Source: Spirochaetes bacterium RBG_16_67_19 (lineage in GTDB: Bacteria; Spirochaetota; Spirochaetia; SZUA-6; DRHE01). From it: 7,781 bases of DNA. The stretch lies in NCBI GenBank assembly GCA_001829505.1, contig MIBK01000118.1, positions 7,281 through 15,061 of the forward strand, given 5' to 3'. The notes under the pieces are model-generated. The model was not told the DNA's origin, did no database searches, and saw only the letters and a list, made by a program, of their open reading frames with translations. The position numbers were made by a program, and so were the translations under genes. Positions 1 through 7,781 of this stretch are shown here, piece by piece. Positions within the stretch are counted from its first letter, which is position 1. Each line of letters starts with the position of its first letter.

Positions 1-814
1 CGATGGCCGTGCCCGCCGGCCCCCCGCCGTAGCCCCCGATCAGGGGGGTGAAGGCCAGGTAGATGGGGCAGCCGTAGGCCCGGTAGTAGGCCAGGCGGGT
101 CAGGCTCACGTCGTCGACCTGCAGCTCCGAGATCATCACCATGGCCCGGGGATCCGTCGAGCGCAGGCCCCAGGCCTCGTTGGTGCAGGCGATCTCGTTC
201 AGGGCCATGACCGCGTGCCCCACGATGGGCAGGCCGGGGCGGCCGGCCCGCCGCACCGCCTCGCGCGCCCACTCCCCGTACAGCACGGCGGCCCGGGCGC
301 TCAACCCGGAGGTGGGGCGGAACACCAGCCCGTCCAGCTTTTTCAAATAGCCGGGGAAGAACAGGGCGTCCACCAGGGGCTCCTGGGCGAAGGCTTCGTT
401 GAGCTTCACGAACATCTCCTCGGAGGTGTCCGCGTTGAACGGCCCGCAGAAGACGAAAGGAGGCCGCCGGTCCTCCACGCCGCGGTGGTGGGCGGTTTTC
501 AGTTCCTTGCCCTGGCCCATGGGCACCTCGACCGGGGCGCCGCGCAGGGCCTCCTCCACCTCCAGGGCCGAGAACTCGATGATCCGGCTGGAGTTCATGC
601 TGAACAGGCCCGTGGCCAGCAGGAGCTTCTTGCCCGCCTGCCAGCAGCGGTCGGCCAGCTCGTCGTCCAGGTTGAGCAGGGTCTTGCCGTCCCAGCGCAC
701 GTCGAACTCTTTTTCCAGCTTCAGCACGTTCGCCGAGACGCGCTTTAGAAGGAAGTCATTGGCCTGGGTGAGGGGGCCGGTCTCGGCCCGCCGGGCGATT
801 TCCTTGAAGTTCAT
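1..814 (-). CDS. MtmB-family (monomethylamine methyltransferase-like) corrinoid methyltransferase lacking pyrrolysine, C-terminus cut by window edge
   Basis: My translation from the ATG at 814-812 is open for 271 codons to the window's left edge. MtmB enzymes are TIM-barrel proteins of about 458 residues that transfer a methyl group from monomethylamine to a cognate corrinoid protein. Against remembered Methanosarcina MtmB it aligns along its length: AGKKLLLATGL (60-70), SSRIIEF (75-81), a GPFNADTSEEMF segment (124-135), GRPG (191-194) and IGGYGGG (259-265). In MtmB, pyrrolysine 202 lies four residues after GRPG, followed by Gly; here that place is Val198, followed by Gly199. No in-frame amber codon occurs in the visible part. 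The start overlaps the corrinoid gene's stop as ATGA, with a GAGGTG Shine-Dalgarno 6-8 bases upstream, so translation is probably coupled. The family call is strong; the substrate is unknown and unlikely to be monomethylamine. About 40% of the protein lies outside the window. Confidence 0.82.
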   Translation of the reverse strand, partial: MNFKEIARRAETGPLTQANDFLLKRVSANVLKLEKEFDVRWDGKTLLNLDDELADRCWQAGKKLLLATGLFSMNSSRIIEFSALEVEEALRGAPVEVPMGQGKELKTAHHRGVEDRRPPFVFCGPFNADTSEEMFVKLNEAFAQEPLVDALFFPGYLKKLDGLVFRPTSGLSARAAVLYGEWAREAVRRAGRPGLPIVGHAVMALNEIACTNEAWGLRSTDPRAMVMISELQVDDVSLTRLAYYRAYGCPIYLAFTPLIGGYGGGPAGTAI

Positions 815-1473
815 TTCGCCCACCTCTTCCGGTTGGCCTCCAGCAGCTGCACCGCCTCGTAGGCGCCGCGGGCGTAGCCGTCCGCGCCGATCTGGGCGGC
901 CCAGGCCTGGGTGACCGGGGCGCCGCCCACGGCTACGAAGTACTTCTCCTTCATTCCCTTGTTCCGCAACAGCTCCAGCACGTCGCGCTGGTAGAGCATG
1001 GTGGTGGACAGCAGGGCCGAAAGCCCGATCACGTCGGCCTTCTGCGCTGCGGCTTCCGATAGAAAACGCCCGGCGGGCACCTCCACGCCCAGGTCGTGCA
1101 CATCGTAGCCGTTGGCCTGCAGGAGGGCGGCCACCACGGTCTTGCCGATGTCGTGGATGTCCCCCTCCACCGTGCCGATCACCACCGTGCCCTTGCTGGC
1201 CACCTGGCCGCCGGCGGCCCGGATGGACTCCCCCAGGATGGCCATGCCGGCCTTCATGGCGTCGGCGCCCAGCATGAGCTGGGGCAGGAAGACCTCCATT
1301 CGATCGAAGGCCTCGCCCAGCTCGCGGATCGGTCCGGCGAAGCCCTTCTCCACGGCCTCCAGGAGGTTAACGCCGGAAGCCACCGCCTCCCGGGCCGCGG
1401 CCGCGGCCGCCTCCGCGTCATAGTTCTGGATGCTGGCTCGCATTTTCGCGTGGATCTGTTCGGCGTTTCCCAT
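811..1473 (-). CDS. Corrinoid (B12-binding) methyltransferase partner protein, MtbC/MtmC/MtgC type
   Basis: This 220-residue protein has the normal length and architecture of the small corrinoid proteins that accept methyl groups from MttB-, MtbB- and MtmB-type enzymes. A helical cap domain comes first (about 5-88, with FLPQLMLGADAM at 62-73), then a Rossmann-like cobalamin domain (about 94-217). The base-off/His-on motif DxHxxG is intact as D105-I-H107-D-I-G110. The SxL motif is at 152-154 (S152-A-L154), followed by STTM, and the late glycine pair GG is at 183-184. H107 should be the lower axial cobalt ligand. A Shine-Dalgarno AGGGAG (1480-1485) lies 6 bases before the ATG. The gene starts 19 bases after the cyclodeaminase-like gene and its TGA overlaps the MtmB-like ATG. 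It is the only corrinoid protein seen, so it probably serves both methyltransferases. The cytoplasmic methyl-cobalamin product would pass to a tetrahydrofolate-linked methyltransferase not found here. Confidence 0.95.
   Translation of the reverse strand: MGNAEQIHAKMRASIQNYDAEAAAAAAREAVASGVNLLEAVEKGFAGPIRELGEAFDRMEVFLPQLMLGADAMKAGMAILGESIRAAGGQVASKGTVVIGTVEGDIHDIGKTVVAALLQANGYDVHDLGVEVPAGRFLSEAAAQKADVIGLSALLSTTMLYQRDVLELLRNKGMKEKYFVAVGGAPVTQAWAAQIGADGYARGAYEAVQLLEANRKRWAK
1392..1412. repeat. Short GGCCGC tandem repeat inside the corrinoid gene
   Basis: A GGCCGC hexamer occurs about three times in succession here and encodes the alanine run EAAAAAAREA (21-30) in the cap domain of the corrinoid protein. 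It is a low-complexity stretch, most simply explained by GC-rich alanine codons, though repeats of this kind can vary in copy number. Confidence 0.5.
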
Positions 1474-1492
1474 TCTCTGCTCCCTAGTTGGA

Positions 1493-2506
1493 TTATAAGA
1501 GGCTCAGGCGTGTGCCGATGCCTTTTTTCTCGGCCAGGCGGAACACCCGGTAGGAGAGACACATGTCCTCGATGGCCATGCCGATGGGGGAGAAGAACAC
1601 CCGCTGCTTCGGGTCCCGGCGCCCCGGCTTCTGGCCGCAGAGGATGGCCCCCAGCTCCAGCACGCGCTCGCGCTCGAGCAGGCCCTGCTTGATCATCAGG
1701 GCGATCACCGGCGTCTCGCGGTGCAGCACGTGCTCCAGGCCGTCCACCACCACCAGATCGGAGCGGCGCACCACCTCGAACTCCTCCTCCTGGTAGGAGC
1801 CCACCGCCGAAAAGAAGCTTCCGGGGGCCATCCAGGCGTCCTTGACGATGGGCTCGTCGGCCACCGTCACGGTGACCACCACGTCGGCCCCCCGCACCGC
1901 CTCCTCGGCGCTGCCCACGGCCCGCGCCTGCAGCTTGTATCGGGCGCGGGCCTCGGCGGCGAAGGCTTCGGCCGCCTCCCGGCGCAGGTCGTAGGCCCGC
2001 ACCTCCTTCAGGTCCGGAAGCACCGCCTTCAAGGCTTCCAGCTGGGTGCGGGCCTGCACCCCCGTGCCGATCATGGCCACGCTGGCCGAGTCCGGCCGGG
2101 CCAGGGCCCGGGCGCCTACGCCCGTGACCGCCCCGGTGCGCATGGCGGACAGCAGGGTGCAGTCCATCACCGCCAGGGGCAGGCCGTTCTCCGCGTCGTT
2201 CAGGATGGTCAGGCCCGTGCCCCTCGGCAGTCCGAAGCGGGCCGGATTGCCGGGGAAGCCGGCGATCCACTTGATGCCGAAGGTGTGGTACTCGCCCCCC
2301 ACGTAGCCGGGCATGGCGTTGCCCCGCCCGCGCTTGCGCTCGTCCATGTCCAGGACGACCTTGTGCGGCAGCACCACTTCGCCGCGGTGGTGCAGCTTGA
2401 AGGCGTCCTCCACGGCCGCGAGGGCCAGGTCCATGTCCACGCCGGTGTCCCGGACGTCCTTCTGGCTCAGGTACAGGAAGCTGATGTCTTTCGCCTTCTC
2501 GCTCAC
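1493..2506 (-). CDS. Ornithine cyclodeaminase / mu-crystallin family NAD(P)-dependent oxidoreductase
   Basis: This 337-residue protein matches the ornithine cyclodeaminase/mu-crystallin family in length and motifs. An N-terminal substrate/dimer domain contains a Gly/Pro-rich GYVGGEYHTFGIKW segment (67-80) with the conserved Lys79. The region leading to RTGA (123-126) holds the family's substrate-binding Arg123. The dinucleotide-binding loop is IGTGVQA (146-152), the VVVDGLEH segment (252-259) follows, and a C-terminal arm returns to the first domain. Members include ornithine cyclodeaminase, archaeal alanine dehydrogenase, ketimine reductases and amino-acid N-alkyl dehydrogenases, and sequence alone does not separate these. 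The start is GTG, one base after the MttB-like gene's TGA, with GAGG (2512-2515) 5 bases upstream, so it is tightly coupled. Its place between two methyltransferases suggests it handles the amino acid, imine or N-methyl amino acid produced by demethylation; that is inference. Confidence 0.9.
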   Translation of the reverse strand: MSEKAKDISFLYLSQKDVRDTGVDMDLALAAVEDAFKLHHRGEVVLPHKVVLDMDERKRGRGNAMPGYVGGEYHTFGIKWIAGFPGNPARFGLPRGTGLTILNDAENGLPLAVMDCTLLSAMRTGAVTGVGARALARPDSASVAMIGTGVQARTQLEALKAVLPDLKEVRAYDLRREAAEAFAAEARARYKLQARAVGSAEEAVRGADVVVTVTVADEPIVKDAWMAPGSFFSAVGSYQEEEFEVVRRSDLVVVDGLEHVLHRETPVIALMIKQGLLERERVLELGAILCGQKPGRRDPKQRVFFSPIGMAIEDMCLSYRVFRLAEKKGIGTRLSLL

Positions 2507-2507
2507 T

Positions 2508-3962
2508 TCAACCTCGCTTTGCCTCGCGGGCCTCCACCTCCCGGACGATGCGCTCCAGCTCCGCTTCGGCGGTGGGGGGCAATGGGTCCGGTTTGTGCTC
2601 GGCCAGGATTTTTTCCACGCTCTCGCGCGCCTTGTCGGCCATGTTTTTCCCGCCGCTCTCCAGCCACTTCTCCCGGGTCTGGCGGTTGGCCAGCTTCGGC
2701 AGGAAGTGCTCCCCGGTCAGGAACTGCATGGTGTGGCGCTGCTTCAGGAAGTGGCCGCCCGGCCCCACCTGGTTCACCACGTCCACGGCCAGGGTGGCTT
2801 CCTCGACCCGGATTCCCGCCAGGAGGCGGTAGACCGCGGCGGCGATCTCGTCGTCCAGGACCAGCCCCTCCTTGCTGACCGTCAGGGCCCCCTCCATGGT
2901 GCCGGGGTAGAAGATCTTGTTCACCCCGCCCAGGGCGGCCATGGCCAGGATCAGGGTCTTCTCGTAACCGGCCTGGAAGTCCAGGGTCTTGGAGTCGGTG
3001 GCCGAGGCGGTGCCCCGGCAGGGGATGCCGTAGAAATGGGCCAGCTGGGCGCTGGCCGCGTTGATCAGGCCCATCTCGGCGGCGCCGATGGCGATGCGGC
3101 CCACCCGCATGTCCATGATCGAGCCGCAGGTGCCGTACCACACGGGGTTGCCGGGGTTGGCCAGCTGGATGATGCAGATGCCGCTCACCACGTCGGCGGT
3201 CTGCTGGGCCAGGAGGCCGGCCAGGGTCACCGGGGAGGTGGCCCCGGCCTGCGGCTCGCTGGTCACGTCGATGGGCAGGCCCCACCTGGCGAACTCCAGG
3301 GCCCCCTCCATCTGGTCGCGGTCGTGGTGCAGGGGGGACACCGGGTTGTCCGTGGTGAAGGTGTACGGCTTCTTTTTCAGCTCCGACTCCCCGCCGGCGA
3401 TCACGGCCACCATGCGCAGGCAGTCCTCGGCCATGCCCCGCTCCCGGGAGGTGGCCTTGACCGGCTTGGAGGAGTTGCGCACGCTTTCATAATAGCCGTA
3501 CACGTGGGTGGCCCGGATGGGCACGCCTTCGATCTGGGGCATGATGGCCCCGGAGTGCAGCAGGTGGTAGCTGGGCAGGGCGTCGGCCAGCTTCACCAGC
3601 TCCCCCACGTCGCGCAGGGTGGTGCGGTGGGTCCTGCCGGTATCGTACTCGAAGCAGTTCAGGCGCCCGATCATCGGCTCGTAGTGCAGCGCCTTCGTGG
3701 ACACGTGCACGTCGTGCTTCGGGTTGCGGCCGTACACCGTGAACTCGGCGGGAGCCTTCTTCAGGGTCCCCTCCACCAGGTCCGCGGGCAGGCGGCAGAT
3801 CATGCTGTCCTCGTCCACCGCCGCCCCGGCCTGCCGCAGCAGCGCCCGGGCGGCCGGGGCCTTCACCAGCACGCCGGTCTTCCAGAGGATGTCCAGCGCC
3901 GCGCGGTGGATGAGCCGGATCTGTTCGTCGGACAGCACATTGAGCCTGGGGGCAAAGGTCAT
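2508..3962 (-). CDS. MttB-superfamily (trimethylamine/glycine-betaine methyltransferase-like) corrinoid methyltransferase without pyrrolysine
   Basis: I place the start at the ATG at 3962-3960 (MTFAPRLNVL, 484 residues). A GGAGGA Shine-Dalgarno (3968-3973) lies 5 bases upstream. An upstream ATG at 4001 would add 13 unfamily-like residues and has no such site. Family features are an N-terminal SDEQI...HRAALDIL helix (11-25), GATSPVTLAG (240-249), the GTASATDSKTLDFQAGYEK region (317-335), SKEGLVLDDE (363-372) and VGPGGHF (399-405). Length is normal for MttB-type TIM-barrel methyltransferases. The frame has no amber codon across the full family length, so it is a non-pyrrolysine member, the class that includes the glycine-betaine enzyme MtgB and relatives acting on proline betaine, carnitine or gamma-butyrobetaine. 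Its role would be to transfer a methyl from a quaternary amine to the corrinoid protein encoded downstream. The exact substrate cannot be read from sequence. It is the promoter-proximal gene of the operon. Confidence 0.93.
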   Translation of the reverse strand: MTFAPRLNVLSDEQIRLIHRAALDILWKTGVLVKAPAARALLRQAGAAVDEDSMICRLPADLVEGTLKKAPAEFTVYGRNPKHDVHVSTKALHYEPMIGRLNCFEYDTGRTHRTTLRDVGELVKLADALPSYHLLHSGAIMPQIEGVPIRATHVYGYYESVRNSSKPVKATSRERGMAEDCLRMVAVIAGGESELKKKPYTFTTDNPVSPLHHDRDQMEGALEFARWGLPIDVTSEPQAGATSPVTLAGLLAQQTADVVSGICIIQLANPGNPVWYGTCGSIMDMRVGRIAIGAAEMGLINAASAQLAHFYGIPCRGTASATDSKTLDFQAGYEKTLILAMAALGGVNKIFYPGTMEGALTVSKEGLVLDDEIAAAVYRLLAGIRVEEATLAVDVVNQVGPGGHFLKQRHTMQFLTGEHFLPKLANRQTREKWLESGGKNMADKARESVEKILAEHKPDPLPPTAEAELERIVREVEAREAKRG

Positions 3963-3999
3963 GGAGCTCCTCCAGCAATCGCTACGGGAATTGGGGCCC

Positions 4000-4028
4000 A
4001 TCTTAGGGGCATTTCACGAATTCTGCAA
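4000..4028 (-). promoter_or_regulatory. Candidate sigma-70-type promoter for the methyltransferase operon
   Basis: On the minus strand TTGCAG (4028-4023) is followed by a 17-base spacer and TAAGAT (4005-4000). The -35 matches only the TTG of the consensus; the -10 matches four of six positions. Spacing is ideal, and transcription would begin about 30 bases before the MttB-like ATG, leaving room for its ribosome binding site. This is a pattern match without experimental support. Confidence 0.35.
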
Positions 4029-4034
4029 TATAGT
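4029..4034 (+). promoter_or_regulatory. Candidate -10 box for the kinase gene
   Basis: TATAGT matches TATAAT at five of six positions, but no good -35 lies 16-18 bases upstream (that stretch is GGGG-rich). It sits only two bases before the first ATG (4037), so a start about seven bases downstream would give a leaderless or nearly leaderless transcript beginning near the ATG codons at 4040-4049. The match could be chance. Confidence 0.2.
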
Positions 4035-4036
4035 CT

Positions 4037-6793
<2,757 letters not shown>

Positions 6794-6802
<9 letters not shown>

Positions 6803-7522
6803 CAGGAAGAGCTCCTCGGCCCGGTCGCGGCCCGCCGCGGTGAGAAACCGGTCCTGGACCAGCGCCTCCAGCTCGGAGCGCGGCCTGCCCGCCGCCGATT
6901 CCCCGAGGTTCACCAGGCTGTCCGCGTCGTAGACCACTTTGAAGTTCGCCGACTCCTCCGCGCGCGGGCTGTGGTGGTGGCCCACGATGTCGCACACTTC
7001 CTCCACCTCGGCAAGCTGCAGGCCCAGCCTCAGCAGCACGGCCCGGGCCAGGGGCGGGCCCTCCCGCTCCTGGTAGCGGGGCTCGCTGCTGCCGTACTTC
7101 TGCTCGGCCGCCTTGATGCCGATGTCGTGCAGCAGGGCCGCGGGGACCACGATGTGCCAATCCGCGGCCTCGCTCACCAACAGGGACTCGGCCTCGGCCA
7201 GCACGGCCTGGGCGTGCCGGATGCGGCGCTGGTCCTGGCCGAAATGCTCTTCCAGCGCCTCCAGCAGCTGCCGTTTCAGGCCCAGGCAGCGGCTGGCCGC
7301 CCAGCTCTCGTAGGTGGCCTCCCCCACGCACTCCTTGGCCTGCTTGCACCATTCCAGGCAGCTCATCCCGCCGGGGCGCAGCACCATCTTGCGGCAGCTT
7401 GGGCAGGCCCGCTTGAACTCGTCGCTCCAGATCTCCACTTCCGTTCCGCAGTTGGGGCAGGGGAACAGCTCGGGGGCTGGCTGGCGCAGGAGCTTGGAAC
7501 CCGGGCAGAAGCTGTGATCCAT
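6794..7522 (-). CDS. Zinc-ribbon plus HD-domain protein (putative metal-dependent phosphohydrolase)
   Basis: The start is the ATG at 7522-7520 (MDHSFCPGSK, 242 residues), because a perfect AGGAGG (7529-7534) lies 6 bases upstream. The open frame further upstream only shadows the neighbouring DUF2249 gene. The N-terminus is cysteine-rich: C22xxC25 and C40xxC43 form a likely zinc ribbon, followed by C55, C59 and C65. The C-terminal two-thirds resembles an HD domain: H103 (IRHAQAVL), LLHDIG with H132-D133, GHHHSP (181-186) and DAD (199-201). These match the H...HD...H...D metal-ligand pattern of HD phosphohydrolases. The substrate is unknown; HD proteins act on nucleotides, cyclic dinucleotides and other phosphoesters, so a specific function cannot be assigned. 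The preceding DUF2249 gene is 10 bases away and its stop lies inside this gene's ribosome binding site, implying coupled expression. The 3' end overlaps the kinase gene on the opposite strand. Confidence 0.88.
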
Positions 7523-7528
7523 GCCTTG

Positions 7529-7534
7529 CCTCCT
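7529..7534 (-). promoter_or_regulatory. Ribosome binding site that sets the HD-protein start
   Basis: AGGAGG lies 6 bases before the ATG at 7522 and shares bases with the TAG stop (7535-7533) of the DUF2249 gene. This fixes the start of the HD protein and suggests termination-reinitiation coupling between the two. Confidence 0.8.
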
Positions 7535-7781
7535 ATCGCTTGCGCAGCACGGCGATCCACTCCTCGGGGCCTTCCTTCTCGTAGCGCCACTCGAAGCGGC
7601 CGCGCTGGGTGGCCTGGAACAGGTAGTACAGGGGCTTGGGCTCGCGGTCATTGATCAGGCGCAGCTCGGCGCCGGCCGGCAGGTCCCGCCAGGCTGACAT
7701 GATCCTGGCCTGGCGCTGCAGGAGGGGGACGGCGCGCATGTCCAGCTCCACCGCCGGGGCTGAATAGCCGATCGCGTCGCT
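7533..7781 (-). CDS. DUF2249 domain protein, 5' end open at window edge
   Basis: The visible product ends ...EGPEEWIAVLRKR before a TAG stop. It carries the DUF2249 signature: LDMR near the N-terminus, an amphipathic helix, LPAGAELRLINDREPKPLYY, then a FEW/EW-containing strand. DUF2249 is a small TusA-like alpha/beta fold often found near redox, hemerythrin or anaerobic respiration genes; its biochemical role is not established. The frame stays open through the right edge (SDAIGYSAPA before the GTG at 7751), so the true start may lie outside. Internal candidates are the GTG at 7751, without a clear ribosome site, and the ATG at 7739, with GGTGGAG about 6 bases upstream. The latter would leave a domain of about 68 residues beginning just inside LDMR. 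If the frame continues upstream, this could be the last domain of a longer, possibly tandem, DUF2249 protein. It is co-oriented with and coupled to the zinc-ribbon/HD gene. Confidence 0.75.
   Translation of the reverse strand, partial: SDAIGYSAPAVELDMRAVPLLQRQARIMSAWRDLPAGAELRLINDREPKPLYYLFQATQRGRFEWRYEKEGPEEWIAVLRKR

Larger units (their letters stand above)
3963..4036. promoter_or_regulatory. Divergent intergenic region between methyltransferase operon and kinase gene
   Basis: These 74 bases separate the two start codons and must hold the 5' control of both transcripts, or at least of the operon. The stretch is visibly richer in A+T near 4011-4036 than the genes. It contains a GGGGC direct repeat (3993-3997 and 4006-4010) that brackets the candidate operon -10, and a GCCC/GGGC inverted repeat (3996-3999/4007-4010). 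Either could be an operator, but both are short and may be chance. I saw no convincing GG-N10-GC sigma-54 element on either strand. Confidence 0.6.

Noticed and set aside
1..3962. Pyrrolysine (amber read-through) in the methyltransferase genes
   Set aside because: Both methyltransferase frames were read through without any in-frame TAG over the family-aligned regions, including the column matching MtmB residue 202. Only the unseen C-terminal part of the MtmB-like gene remains unchecked.
3963..4036. Sigma-54 (-24/-12) promoter
   Set aside because: GG dinucleotides on both strands were checked for a GC ten bases downstream in this region; none gave a convincing TGGCAC-N5-TTGC-like match.
7523..7651. 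N-terminal extension of the HD protein by 43 residues
   Set aside because: The extension overlaps the DUF2249 gene in another frame and has no family-like content, and the ATG at 7522 has a perfect AGGAGG at correct spacing.

Overview
The window is GC-rich and densely coding, with gaps of only a few to about 75 bases and several overlapping genes. Its main content is a minus-strand operon of corrinoid-dependent methyltransferase genes. A large soluble hybrid histidine kinase gene diverges from it, and a two-gene minus-strand unit (DUF2249 protein plus zinc-ribbon/HD protein) converges on the kinase. The gene types suggest an anaerobic or facultative bacterium that uses methylated amines, perhaps Desulfobacterota-like. 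The lineage is inference; no marker gene settles it.

Layout: (1) 1-3962, minus strand, read right to left: an MttB-superfamily methyltransferase (2508-3962), an ornithine cyclodeaminase/mu-crystallin family oxidoreductase (1493-2506), a B12-binding corrinoid protein (811-1473), and an MtmB-family methyltransferase (814 down to the left edge, so its C-terminus is missing). Spacing is 1 nt, 19 nt and an ATGA overlap, which fits one transcript. (2) 3963-4036: a 74-base divergent intergenic region with a possible promoter for the operon. (3) 4037-6802, plus strand: a PAS-PAS-GAF-PAS-HisKA-HATPase-REC hybrid kinase. (4) 6794-7781, minus strand: the zinc-ribbon/HD-domain protein, overlapping the kinase tail-to-tail by 9 bases, preceded by a DUF2249 gene open to the right edge.

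Proposed joint function (inference): the MttB-like and MtmB-like enzymes each move a methyl group from a methylated amine or betaine onto the single shared corrinoid protein, and the ornithine-cyclodeaminase-like enzyme processes the demethylated amino acid or imine. Neither methyltransferase contains an in-frame amber codon. In the MtmB-family member, the column I align with pyrrolysine 202 of Methanosarcina MtmB holds a valine. The cassette therefore looks pyrrolysine-free and its substrate is probably not mono- or trimethylamine. The divergent kinase may sense the substrate or redox state, but no DNA-binding response regulator lies in the window. The methyl-corrinoid:tetrahydrofolate methyltransferase and the corrinoid reactivase that such a pathway needs are also absent and must be elsewhere.
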